Shown here in pieces: positions 53,816-61,999 of a stretch of 64,000 nt of DNA. The position numbers and the translations under genes are program-made. Numbering within the stretch: position 1 is the first letter of the stretch; each line of letters opens with the position of its first letter. Origin of the DNA: Pseudomonas hormoni (GTDB lineage Bacteria; Pseudomonadota; Gammaproteobacteria; Pseudomonadales; Pseudomonadaceae); the NCBI RefSeq assembly GCF_018502625.1, contig NZ_CP075566.1, positions 5,149,001 through 5,213,000 of the forward strand, given 5' to 3'. The notes beneath the pieces were generated by a model that was not told where the DNA came from, made no database searches, and was given only the letters and a program-made list of their open reading frames with translations.

Positions 53816-55111
53816 ATGGACGTCACCGCAAAAATCAGCCTGGGCGATCCGCTGGAACCCGCACGCAAGGCCACCGCGCAGATGCTGCAAGAGCGCGAGC
53901 GTACTTTCTCGCTGCCGCAGCCGTTTTACTCTGACGAGCGGCTGTTTGATATCGACATGCAGGAGATCTTCCAGAAAGAGTGGTTGATCGCCGGCATGGC
54001 CTGCGAAATCCCGACCAAGGGCAACTACCTGACCCTGCAAGTCGGCAAGAACCCGATCATCGTCATTCGCGGTGCCGAAGGCGTGATTCACGCGTTCCAC
54101 AACGTCTGCCGTCACCGCGGTTCGCGGCTGTGCACCAGCGAAAAAGGCAAGGTCGCCAAGCTGGTCTGCCACTACCACCAATGGACATACGAGCTGGACG
54201 GTCGCCTGCTATTCGCCGGCACCGAAATGGGCGCCGACTTCGACATGAAGCAGTACGGCCTCAAGCCAGTGAACGTGAAGACCGCCGGTGGCTACATCTT
54301 CATCAGCCTGTCGGAGAACCCGCCGGCCATTGATGACTTCCTGTCGACGCTGAACCATTACATGGAACCGTACGACATGGAGAACACCAAGGTGGCGATT
54401 ACCACCACCTTGGTGGAGAAAGCCAACTGGAAGCTGGTGCTGGAAAACAACCGCGAGTGCTACCACTGCAACGCGTCGCACCCTGAATTGCTGAAAACCC
54501 TGCTGGAATGGGACGACGTCACCGACCCGCGCGCCGATCAGGCCTTCAAGGATCACGTCGCCGCGTCCGCCGCTGCCTGGGAAGCCGAGAAGATCCCTTA
54601 CGCCCACGCCAGCTTCGGCCTGCGTAACCGCATCGTGCGCATGCCACTGCTCAAGGGCACCGTGTCGATGACCCTGGACGGCAAACAGGGCTGCGCCAAA
54701 CTCATGGGCCGCATCAAGAACCCGGACCTGGGATCGATGCGCATCCTCCACCTGCCGCACTCGTGGAACCACTGCATGGGCGACCACATCATCGTCTTCA
54801 CGGTGTGGCCGATCAGCGCGCAGGAAACCATGGTCACCACCAAGTGGATCGTCCACAAGGACGCCGTCGAAGGCGTGGACTACGACGTGGAGCGCATGCG
54901 CCAGGTCTGGGACGCCACCAACGACCAGGACCGTCGCCTGGCCGAAGAGAACCAGCGTGGGATCAACTCCACTGCGTATCAGCCTGGGCCTTACTCGAAG
55001 ACTTATGAGTTTGGTGTGGTGAACTTTGTGGACTGGTACAGCGAGCGTCTGTTGAACAACCTGGGGGCTGAGCCGGCTCCGTATCTGAAAGGCGTTCCTG
55101 TCCAGGGCTAA
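53816..55111 (+). CDS. gbcA: Glycine betaine monooxygenase, Rieske oxygenase subunit
   Basis: Converts glycine betaine to dimethylglycine and formaldehyde. It has 431 residues. The Rieske 2Fe-2S ligands are Cys98/His100 (NVCRHRG) and Cys118/His121 (VCHYHQW). The mononuclear iron site includes His217 and His222 in ECYHCNASH. ATG 53816 (MDVTAKISLGDP) has GAGGA eight bases upstream; the extension before it is not conserved. Divergent from its reductase gene gbcB. PA5410 equivalent. Expression is expected to depend on GbdR. Confidence 0.96.
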   Translation: MDVTAKISLGDPLEPARKATAQMLQERERTFSLPQPFYSDERLFDIDMQEIFQKEWLIAGMACEIPTKGNYLTLQVGKNPIIVIRGAEGVIHAFHNVCRHRGSRLCTSEKGKVAKLVCHYHQWTYELDGRLLFAGTEMGADFDMKQYGLKPVNVKTAGGYIFISLSENPPAIDDFLSTLNHYMEPYDMENTKVAITTTLVEKANWKLVLENNRECYHCNASHPELLKTLLEWDDVTDPRADQAFKDHVAASAAAWEAEKIPYAHASFGLRNRIVRMPLLKGTVSMTLDGKQGCAKLMGRIKNPDLGSMRILHLPHSWNHCMGDHIIVFTVWPISAQETMVTTKWIVHKDAVEGVDYDVERMRQVWDATNDQDRRLAEENQRGINSTAYQPGPYSKTYEFGVVNFVDWYSERLLNNLGAEPAPYLKGVPVQG

Positions 55112-55130
55112 CAGCAAAAGCTTCGCGGGC

Positions 55131-55214
55131 AAGCCTTGCTCCTACAGGGGATCGGTGGTGTTCACACATGTTGTGAACGACATCAATCAATGTGGGAGCG
55201 AGCCTGCTCGCGAT
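55131..55214. repeat. Chimeric REP pair, class A arm facing class B arm
   Basis: The left arm is class A (TCGCGGGCAAGCCTTGCTCC) and the right arm is class B (GTGGGAGCGAGCCTGCTCG), joined by a loop with TTCACACATGTTGTGAA. It is downstream of gbcA and may terminate that transcript. Confidence 0.85.
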
Positions 55215-55898
55215 AGCGCCATCCTCCGCGACACATCCCCTTCTGACTCCCCGCAACCTTAGAACTGTACGAAATATGATCTATTGCGTTCAGCGCTATG
55301 CCGTGCGTGGCTTCCAGCCTTCAGCAAACAAGTTATCCACACCTCCACCCACAGCTAATGGGGACAAGTGTGTGACAACCCATAACTTTCTCCACAGAAA
55401 CCGAAGAAAATCCGTGACTTATCCAGAAGCAGGGTTTTGAACAGCAATTGGTTGTTTTTTGACCTGACACCTGAAAGCAACGCAATACGTGGCCTGTAGC
55501 GGATGGCGAACACCTTATCCACAGAAGCGCCAACAGACTTTGGGGGCAACTTCTGCGCCGCTGTGGAAAACTGCCGTAAACCGCGATAAATCAGGGTTTG
55601 CGCGAGGTTAACCCCTCCAAATCGTCGAATTGTTCACTTTTTGATCACGCAGCGGAAAGCCCCGGTTTATACGGCCTGTAGCGGACAGCGAACATCTTAT
55701 CCACAGAAGCGCCAACAGAGATTGGGGGCAAGTATTGCCGCCCGCTTAAACTTATCCTCGGGAAAAAGCCCGTAAAAACCGTAAGTTAGGCTGGTTGTTT
55801 TTTGTACGAAGGCTTGCAGGGCTTGATTTTCATGGCGTGCAGCGAGGGGCGAACATGTTATCCACAGAAGCGCTAACAGGGATTGTGGGTAACCGTCA
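55215..55898. repeat. Non-coding array of DnaA-box-centred repeats
   Basis: This 684-bp stretch has no convincing gene. TTATCCACA, the perfect DnaA box, occurs at 55333, 55515, 55697 and 55858, all in the same orientation. A related TTTTCCACA is on the minus strand at 55562-55570, and a one-mismatch TTATCCAGA is at 55419. The boxes at 55515, 55697 and 55858 are each embedded in a diverged repeat of about 60 bp with the common parts GGCCTGTAGCGGA, GCGAACA, TTATCCACAGAAGCGC and CAACAGA..TTGGGGGCAA. The repeat period is 182 and 161 bp. Between copies are AT-rich tracts (GGTTGTTTTTTG near 55451 and 55793). The last copy ends about 10 bp from the protease stop codon. Function is not known; DnaA binding, titration or reactivation is inference. 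Confidence 0.7.
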
Positions 55899-57065
55899 TC
55901 AAACCCTGTTGAAACAGGACAGGCCTGAGGCGATGTCCAGATTCAGTTCATAGTCATTGAAAGCCCCCCACCCGAGCAGGATCGAAGGCACGTACTGCCC
56001 GAGTAGCAGGGACGGCGGAATCGTATAGTCCGGGTAGTATTTATAGGTGATCGACCGGATGCGCCCGGACAGGCTCAACTCGCCCCTGTAAGTCCGGTGG
56101 CTCGGCGTGACGGTGACGTTGTCGGGTGAATGGCCGGGCGAGGACGAGGTCAGGTAATCCACATTGCCGGTGTCGACAATCGCCAGCGTCGCCCGACGAT
56201 CCAGTCGCGCGGCAATGGTCAGTCTTTGATTGATGTCCATACGCACGTAGGTGATGGGCGAATCACATCGTGTGGGCGGTGCAGCGTTAATCTCCAGGGT
56301 CTTGTTCGTGACCTTCAAACGCCCTGACTTACCGATCAGATCAAGCCCCAACAAGTTATCCCGGTCACTGACAAACACCAGGACATTCCTGAATTCGCTT
56401 GTGCCTATCTTCAGGGATTCCAGGATTCCCAGTTGGGCTGCCAGGTCTCGCTCACCGTAAAACGTGCTGTAGCCATAATGGGAGTCGGTTAATAACCTGA
56501 TGCCCATCAGCTTCGCGGTTTCAGTGTTGACCCGTGTTTGAGGGGCTCCCGTGTCAAGAATGAACCGCGCCGAAACCCCATTGGCCGCTTTGACATCGAT
56601 GTAGGGCAGCGCTTCGTCGGTCACGTGGCCGTCACCGGGGTAAGGATGGATCGGCAGTACTTCGTGGTGCTTGGTCCGGGTCACCGAGAAATCGGCGACC
56701 GTGCGCAAGGTGGCGATCGATTCGCTGCCGAACATGGAAAACATCAGTTTGAGCTCAGGGTCGTTCGCGATGGCCCCGGCATGACGGCGCTTGATCGCCA
56801 GGTAGTAATCGGGAAGCTGGTTGGCGGCTTTGGCCTCGAACATTCTGGCGAGAACGGAGACTGAACATTGCAGGTTTTTTTCAGCATCGCGCACGTCGTC
56901 GCACCGCTGCTTCATCTGCGCCAGGGAAGCGCTCCGCCCCTGTCCGGACTCGATCCATGTGTAGAAATCCGGCGCTGCGTTATCAGCCGTCGAATTCTTG
57001 GATACAACCAGAAAAACCGTCAGGGCACAGATCAGACATGTCTCACGCCGACTGACCGCGTTCAT
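55899..57065 (-). CDS. Exported two-lobed retropepsin-like aspartic protease
   Basis: A 388-residue protein with an N-terminal signal-like segment (residues 10-27, TCLICALTVFLVVSKNSTA), a helical region with two Cys (about 30-125), and then two retropepsin-like lobes. Lobe 1 has RFILDTGAPQTRVN with Asp171 and the closing motif LLGLDLIGKSGRLKV near 238-252. Lobe 2 has LAIVDTGNVDYLTSS with Asp298 and closing ILLGWGAFNDYELNLDI near 362-378. Both lobes thus keep the D-T-G and the hydrophobic-Gly motifs, as expected for a single-chain pseudo-dimer. ATG 57065 is used. It has less typical codon use and no homologue in the P. aeruginosa betaine locus, so it may be accessory. No substrate can be suggested. 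Confidence 0.75.
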   Translation of the reverse strand: MNAVSRRETCLICALTVFLVVSKNSTADNAAPDFYTWIESGQGRSASLAQMKQRCDDVRDAEKNLQCSVSVLARMFEAKAANQLPDYYLAIKRRHAGAIANDPELKLMFSMFGSESIATLRTVADFSVTRTKHHEVLPIHPYPGDGHVTDEALPYIDVKAANGVSARFILDTGAPQTRVNTETAKLMGIRLLTDSHYGYSTFYGERDLAAQLGILESLKIGTSEFRNVLVFVSDRDNLLGLDLIGKSGRLKVTNKTLEINAAPPTRCDSPITYVRMDINQRLTIAARLDRRATLAIVDTGNVDYLTSSSPGHSPDNVTVTPSHRTYRGELSLSGRIRSITYKYYPDYTIPPSLLLGQYVPSILLGWGAFNDYELNLDIASGLSCFNRV

Positions 57066-57144
57066 GATCAACCCGTGCCTGAAAACGCATTGTTTGAATT
57101 AGCGCTGCTGCCAGTTCGGACAGCTCATAGAGAAATGTAGCTCA

Positions 57145-57711
57145 CTAGGGCCACTGCATGAGGTAGGCGTCACCGGTCACTCGAATCATCGGGTGAGGGG
57201 TGATCTGGCAGGAATCGACGATTCGAAAGCCATGGCGTTCGTAGAACCGACGGGCGCCGGTGTTGACGGCGTAGTCGATCAGGCTCAACCCCTTGAGGCC
57301 CAACTGGTTCGCGCGCTCGTGAGCGTGCGCGAGGAACTGTTTGCCGAGGCCCTGATTTCGCCAGCCTTCGTGCAGAGCCAGGCTGGAGATGTAGAGCGTG
57401 TCGGGGATTTCCATGTCGGCATACGGCGCCAGCACCGGGTCGGTGGTGGGCTCGGCCAGGGGATCGTGACGCATTGTGTAGCTGTGCATCATGCCGATGA
57501 CCTGCCCGTCCACTTCGGCAATCAGGCAGTTCTGCCAGGAGAAATCCACATCGTCGCGGGCATAACGACTGGCGCCGACGTCCAGCAGATCCTGGCCGGG
57601 CTCTGCCAGTTGGCTCCAGATGTAATCAGCAGCCCCCTCTGACGAAATCTGGAACAGACGAGCAATCTCCCGCGCATCCGCGCGCACTGCCGAACGAAAT
57701 TCAACGGTCAT
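57145..57711 (-). CDS. GNAT family N-acetyltransferase
   Basis: A 188-residue GNAT enzyme. The acetyl-CoA-binding motif A is SSLALHEGWRNQGLGKQFL near 124-142, and motif B near the C-terminus is DYAVNTGARRFYERHGF. ATG 57711 (MTVEFRSAVRAD) has AAGGA five bases upstream. The acceptor is unknown. It lies between the protease gene and the etf genes, all on the minus strand, with a REP pair upstream. Confidence 0.88.
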   Translation of the reverse strand: MTVEFRSAVRADAREIARLFQISSEGAADYIWSQLAEPGQDLLDVGASRYARDDVDFSWQNCLIAEVDGQVIGMMHSYTMRHDPLAEPTTDPVLAPYADMEIPDTLYISSLALHEGWRNQGLGKQFLAHAHERANQLGLKGLSLIDYAVNTGARRFYERHGFRIVDSCQITPHPMIRVTGDAYLMQWP

Positions 57712-57721
57712 TGTTTTTCCT

Positions 57722-57811
57722 TGTGGGAGCGAGCCTGCTCGCGATTGCGTTGAGTCAGCCGCCGATAATGTCGACTGACCCAACGCTATCGCGAGCAGGC
57801 TCGCTCCCACA
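57722..57811. repeat. REP inverted pair, class B
   Basis: Facing class B arms lie between etfB and the GNAT gene and probably mark the end of the dgc-etf transcript. Confidence 0.9.
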
Positions 57812-57834
57812 TTTTGATTTGTGGTGGTTGTGTG

Positions 57835-58605
57835 TCAGCGAACCACGCCTTCTTCGATCAGCAACTTGAGAATCGCCTCGGCACCCGCTTGCGCAGTTAC
57901 GCCTTTGAGCACCTGCCCGCCGCCGCCACTGGCCTTGGCCGTCGCGGCTTTCATCCGGTCTGCGCCGCTTTTCGCCTTGATCACTTTCAAGCGTTTCGGC
58001 CGCGGTTTGGCGGGTTGCAACGTGGCGACCGCCAGCAGTTCATCGTCGATCACTTCGACTTCATCCGCCTGCAACACTCCGCGCCGGGCCGGGCCGTAGG
58101 CGCTCTGCCGAGACTTCGGCGCGGCGTTATCCACCGTCGCGAGAAACGGCAGCCGTACCTTCAAACGACGACGCTGACCACGGGGCAAGGCCTGCAGCAC
58201 CAGCGCCGAACTGCCATCGATGGACTCCACCTGAGCCAGCCCGACCACCAGCGGCCAGCCGAGGCTTTCCGCCAGCAGAAACGGCAGCATGCCCGAGCCT
58301 TCGCCGGTTTCTGCCTGGCTGCCGGTCAACACGACTTGCGCACCGGCATCGCGCAGATAGGCGGTCAACGCCGGCAAGGCATCGGCGCCCTGGGGTTGTT
58401 CCAGCACATGCAATTGCTCCAGGCCCATGCCCAGATAAGCGCGTAATGCCGGTTCCGCGACGTCGCCGGCATGCAGCACTTGCAGGTTATTCCCAGCCAG
58501 TTGCAGACCCAGTTCCACGGCCCGCGCATCCTGCTCCGCGCGACGTGGCCGGCCGGAAGTCGGGTGGGCGCCGATGGACACCAGGCTGATGATTTTCGTG
58601 CTCAT
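57835..58605 (-). CDS. etfB: Electron transfer flavoprotein beta subunit, dimethylglycine-pathway copy
   Basis: A 256-residue ETF beta-type protein with the N-terminal block MSTKIISLVSIGAHPTSGRP, the AMP/FAD-loop region GSQAETGEGSGMLPFLLAESLG near residues 94-115, and VVGLAQVES. It is diverged from the housekeeping EtfB. Last gene of dgcA-dgcB-etfA-etfB, 15 bp after etfA. It probably receives electrons from dimethylglycine oxidation. PA5401 equivalent. A separate general etfBA pair is expected elsewhere. Confidence 0.9.
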   Translation of the reverse strand: MSTKIISLVSIGAHPTSGRPRRAEQDARAVELGLQLAGNNLQVLHAGDVAEPALRAYLGMGLEQLHVLEQPQGADALPALTAYLRDAGAQVVLTGSQAETGEGSGMLPFLLAESLGWPLVVGLAQVESIDGSSALVLQALPRGQRRRLKVRLPFLATVDNAAPKSRQSAYGPARRGVLQADEVEVIDDELLAVATLQPAKPRPKRLKVIKAKSGADRMKAATAKASGGGGQVLKGVTAQAGAEAILKLLIEEGVVR

Positions 58606-58620
58606 AACCCTTTCCTTCCC

Positions 58621-59841
58621 TTAAGCCGCATCGCGCTTGGCTTCGTTGCGGTATTCCTCTACCGCCGCGATCAAGGCTTGAAGAATCTCGGCGCTCTCGC
58701 CGATCACCGACAGGTCGGCCCGTTTGATCATGTCGCAGCCAGGGTCGAGGTTGATCGCCACTACCTTGTCGCAGGCACCGATGCCTTGCAGGTGCTGGAT
58801 CGCCCCGGAAATCCCCACCGCCACGTAAACCCGCGCGGTGACCCAGGTGCCGGACGCGCCGACCTGACGGTCACGCGCCATGAAGCCGTCGTCCACTGCC
58901 ACCCGGGACGCGCCTTCGGTGGCGCCGAGCGCTTCGGCAGTCCTGTGGAAAAGTCCCCAGTCCTTGACCCCGTTGCCGCCGGAGAAGATGAACTCGGCCT
59001 CGGCCATCGGAATCGCCGCCGGATCCACCGCCACTGCACCCAAATCCTCGATGCGCGACAAGCTTCGTGCGACAGCTGTGGATAACTCCACCGGCAAGGC
59101 TTCATGACGGGTTTCGCTGACCGGTTCGGCGCATTCGACGGCGGCGAGGATCAAGCGTGCCACCGGGCGTGCAAGGTCTTGCAAACCGGCACCGGCGCGG
59201 CCGATGCACTCCTGACCCTTGACCTGCCAGACCCGCGTGGCCGGGCGCTCGCCCAGTGCAGCGGCAAAGCGTCGACCGAGTTCGCCGCCACCGCTGCGGC
59301 TGTCCGGCAGCAGCCAGTGACGCGGGCTGAACTGGTTATCCACAGCCCGCAGGCCCTGGACCCGTTGTTCCGGTGCATAACCGCTGAATTCGTCGCCTTC
59401 GAGTACCAGCAAGCGATCAACGCCAGCGGTAGCGAAGGCATTTTCCTTGTGCTCGCCGAAGACCACGGCCAATACCGCGCCGTCCTTGCCGGCCAATTGA
59501 TGCGCCAGGCCGAGCAAGTCGCGGTCGTGACTGCTCAAACGGCCGCCAACCATGTCCGGCACCACGCTGATGTAAAACGCAGGTGCAGGTACTTGATGCA
59601 GCGGCAATTGCACTTCAACGGCAGCCGAGCGTTTGGTCGCCCCGCCCTGCTGAGCCCCACTGCGGTCGATCCGTTTGATGCCGTTCGGGCCAATGAAACC
59701 TATGCCATGGGGATTCTTGCGAATGACGCCGTTAGGCCCCATCCAGCTGTGTTGTGCCGGCTGCATGGCCGCATGCAGCGGGTGCAGGCGGTTACGGGCA
59801 ATCCATTCGGCGCGGGGGTCGCGGCGGATAATGTCGCTCAT
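58621..59841 (-). CDS. etfA: Electron transfer flavoprotein alpha subunit with N-terminal extension
   Basis: A 406-residue ETF alpha-type protein, about 90 residues longer at its N-terminus than housekeeping EtfA. The extension holds two GPNG-x-x-R repeats (MGPNGVIRKN and IGPNGIKRID, near residues 34-59). The C-terminal FAD-binding domain contains FSGGNGVKDWGLF, VGASGTWVTARVYVAVGISG and CDKVVAINLDPGCDMIKRAD. Its ATG shares one base with the dgcB stop (TGATG). PA5400 equivalent. The extension may be a docking element for DgcB; that is inference. Confidence 0.91.
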   Translation of the reverse strand: MSDIIRRDPRAEWIARNRLHPLHAAMQPAQHSWMGPNGVIRKNPHGIGFIGPNGIKRIDRSGAQQGGATKRSAAVEVQLPLHQVPAPAFYISVVPDMVGGRLSSHDRDLLGLAHQLAGKDGAVLAVVFGEHKENAFATAGVDRLLVLEGDEFSGYAPEQRVQGLRAVDNQFSPRHWLLPDSRSGGGELGRRFAAALGERPATRVWQVKGQECIGRAGAGLQDLARPVARLILAAVECAEPVSETRHEALPVELSTAVARSLSRIEDLGAVAVDPAAIPMAEAEFIFSGGNGVKDWGLFHRTAEALGATEGASRVAVDDGFMARDRQVGASGTWVTARVYVAVGISGAIQHLQGIGACDKVVAINLDPGCDMIKRADLSVIGESAEILQALIAAVEEYRNEAKRDAA

Positions 59842-61790
59842 CAGTGGGCCTCCGCAGGTTCACGTTGGGCCGGTGTGGTCGGTTTGCTAGGGGCTGCGTC
59901 TTCGAGCAACGCGTCCGCCACCAGTTCGGCGATGTCCTTGATCAGCGGACGCGGTTCGACCACGCCCTCGAGCATCGCGGTGCACTGTGGGCAACCCACG
60001 GCCACCAGTTCGGCGCCGGTTTCGCGGATGTCTTCCATGCGCATGTCAGGGATCCGCTGCTTGCCCGGAATGTCGGTGATTGGCGCACCGCCACCGCCGC
60101 CGCAGCAGCGCGAGCGGAAACCGGAGCGTTGCATCTCTTTCACTTCAATCCCGAGGGCGCGCAGCACTTCACGCGGTGCCTCGTATTCGCCGTTGTAGCG
60201 GCCGAGGTAGCACGGGTCGTGATAGGTCACGCTGCTGCCTTTGTGCTGGCCGAGGTTCAGGGCACCAGCGCCGATGATTTCGGCCATGTAGGTGCTGTGG
60301 TGCTGCACGAGGTAGTTGCCGTCGAAGGCGCCGTACTCGTTTTTCAGCACGTGGAAGCTGTGCGGGTCGCAGGTGACGATGCGGTTGAAGCTGTACTTGG
60401 CCAGGGTCTGGATATTGCGTTTAGCCAAGAGCTGGAAGGTGGCTTCGTCGCCCAGACGGCGGGCCACGTCACCGCTGTCACGCTCTTCAAGACCGAGCAC
60501 GGCGAAGTCGACCTTGGCCGCTTTCAGCACTTTGACGAAAGCGCGCAAGGTGCGTTGATTGCGCATGTCGAAAGCACCGTCGCCAACCCAGAACAGCACG
60601 TCGATGGATTTCTTCTCGCTCATCAGATTGAGGTTCAGGTCCGCTGCCCAGTTCATCCGCCCGCCCGGGGCGAAGCCGCCCGGGTTGTCGGTGGCGATCA
60701 GGTTTTCGAGGACTTCGGCACCCTTGTTCGGGGTCGCGCCTTTTTCCAGGGTCAGGTGACGGCGCATGTCGACGATGGCATCGACGTGCTCGATCATCAT
60801 CGGGCATTCCTCGACGCAGGCACGGCAAGTGGTGCAGGACCACAAGGTTTCGGCGTCCACCAGACCGTTGACGATCGGTTGATGCGGATTACCCGCGTGT
60901 TCGCCGATGGCTTTGCCGGGATAGGGACTGCCAGCAAACTTGGCGTCGGTGCCACCGGCGAGGCCGACCACCATGTCTTGAATCAGTTTTTTCGGGTTCA
61001 GTGGCTGGCCGGCGGCGAATGCCGGGCAGGCTGCTTCACATTTACCGCACTGCACGCAGGCGTCGAAACCGAGCAGTTGGTTCCAGGTGAAATCCTTGGG
61101 TTTTTCCACGCCCAGCGGTGCGCTTGGATCGTTGAGGTCCAGCGGTTTCAAACCGGTGGAACGACCACCGCCAAAACGCTCGGCGCGGCGGTGCCAGGCC
61201 AGGTGCAGCGCACCGGCGAAGGCGTGCTTCATCGGGCCGCCCCAGGTCATGCCGAAGAACAATTCCGAGACGCCCCACAGCACACCGATCCCGAGGATCA
61301 CGGCCAGGATCCAGCCACCGAAGTTTTCCGGCAGAATGCCGGCTACCGGCAGGGTCACCAGGAAGAACGACGCCGAAAACGCCAGCAAGCTTTTCGGCAA
61401 ACGCATCCACGGGCCTTTGGACAAACGGGCTGGTGGGTTGCGTCGACGCAGGTACACAAAGATCGCACCGACGAACATCACCGCCGTCATCAGCAACAGC
61501 GCGTAACCGAGGAAGCGGTTATGCAGGCCGAAACCGTGCACCAGAATCGCCAGCACCGCCGACGCCACCGCACCACCGGCCGTAGCGACGTGGGTGTTGG
61601 CGATGTATTTGTCCCGCGCGACGACGTGGTGCAAGTCGACCATGTAGCGCTTGGGCATGGCGAACAGGCCGCCGATCAGGTCGACTTTCGAAGCCCGGCC
61701 CCGGCGCCACATAGCCACCCGCCGCAACGCGCCCAGAACCGCAAGGCCCAAGGCAGCGAACAACAGGATTGGAAGAAGGGTGTTCAACAT
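59841..61790 (-). CDS. dgcB: Dimethylglycine catabolism iron-sulfur membrane protein
   Basis: A 649-residue protein of the HdrD/GlpC-like type. About five membrane segments lie in residues 4-180. Two [4Fe-4S] ferredoxin motifs follow (Cys245, 248, 251, 255 and Cys319, 322, 325, 329), and then two CCG domains, with SRCCGGGGGAP and VGCPQCTAML near the C-terminus. It probably passes electrons from DgcA and the ETF to the quinone pool. ATG 61790 has GGGAG eight bases upstream. PA5399 equivalent. Confidence 0.93.
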   Translation of the reverse strand: MLNTLLPILLFAALGLAVLGALRRVAMWRRGRASKVDLIGGLFAMPKRYMVDLHHVVARDKYIANTHVATAGGAVASAVLAILVHGFGLHNRFLGYALLLMTAVMFVGAIFVYLRRRNPPARLSKGPWMRLPKSLLAFSASFFLVTLPVAGILPENFGGWILAVILGIGVLWGVSELFFGMTWGGPMKHAFAGALHLAWHRRAERFGGGRSTGLKPLDLNDPSAPLGVEKPKDFTWNQLLGFDACVQCGKCEAACPAFAAGQPLNPKKLIQDMVVGLAGGTDAKFAGSPYPGKAIGEHAGNPHQPIVNGLVDAETLWSCTTCRACVEECPMMIEHVDAIVDMRRHLTLEKGATPNKGAEVLENLIATDNPGGFAPGGRMNWAADLNLNLMSEKKSIDVLFWVGDGAFDMRNQRTLRAFVKVLKAAKVDFAVLGLEERDSGDVARRLGDEATFQLLAKRNIQTLAKYSFNRIVTCDPHSFHVLKNEYGAFDGNYLVQHHSTYMAEIIGAGALNLGQHKGSSVTYHDPCYLGRYNGEYEAPREVLRALGIEVKEMQRSGFRSRCCGGGGGAPITDIPGKQRIPDMRMEDIRETGAELVAVGCPQCTAMLEGVVEPRPLIKDIAELVADALLEDAAPSKPTTPAQREPAEAH

Positions 61791-61849
61791 AGGTGTTGCT
61801 CCCAAAGACCGCAGGGTCGTGTGCGTGCCGGTAAGAGCGACGCACTACT

Positions 61850-61983
61850 TGTGGTGAGGGAGCTTGCTCCCGCTGGAGCGCGAAGCGCTCCCATAACAGC
61901 CGCCGGTATCTATCTGATACACCTCGACTGCCGGTTTTGGGGCTGCTTCGCAGCCCAGCGGGAGCAAGCTCCCTCGCCACAGG
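61850..61983. repeat. REP inverted pair, class C
   Basis: Class C arms lie in the dgcA-dgcB gap; the left arm has one stem change (GTGGTGAGGG). It is therefore inside the operon. Confidence 0.88.
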
Positions 61984-61999
61984 TGATGGTGGTTATCCT

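Noticed and set aside
55192..55533. Short open frames in the DnaA-box region
   Set aside because: They start in REP sequence or run through repeats, lack ribosome sites and have no domain or plausible codon use.
55215..55898. Array interpreted as the chromosomal origin
   Set aside because: Pseudomonas origins lie next to dnaA/dnaN or rnpA/rpmH; none of these is in the window, and no long AT-rich unwinding region with 13-mers was seen.
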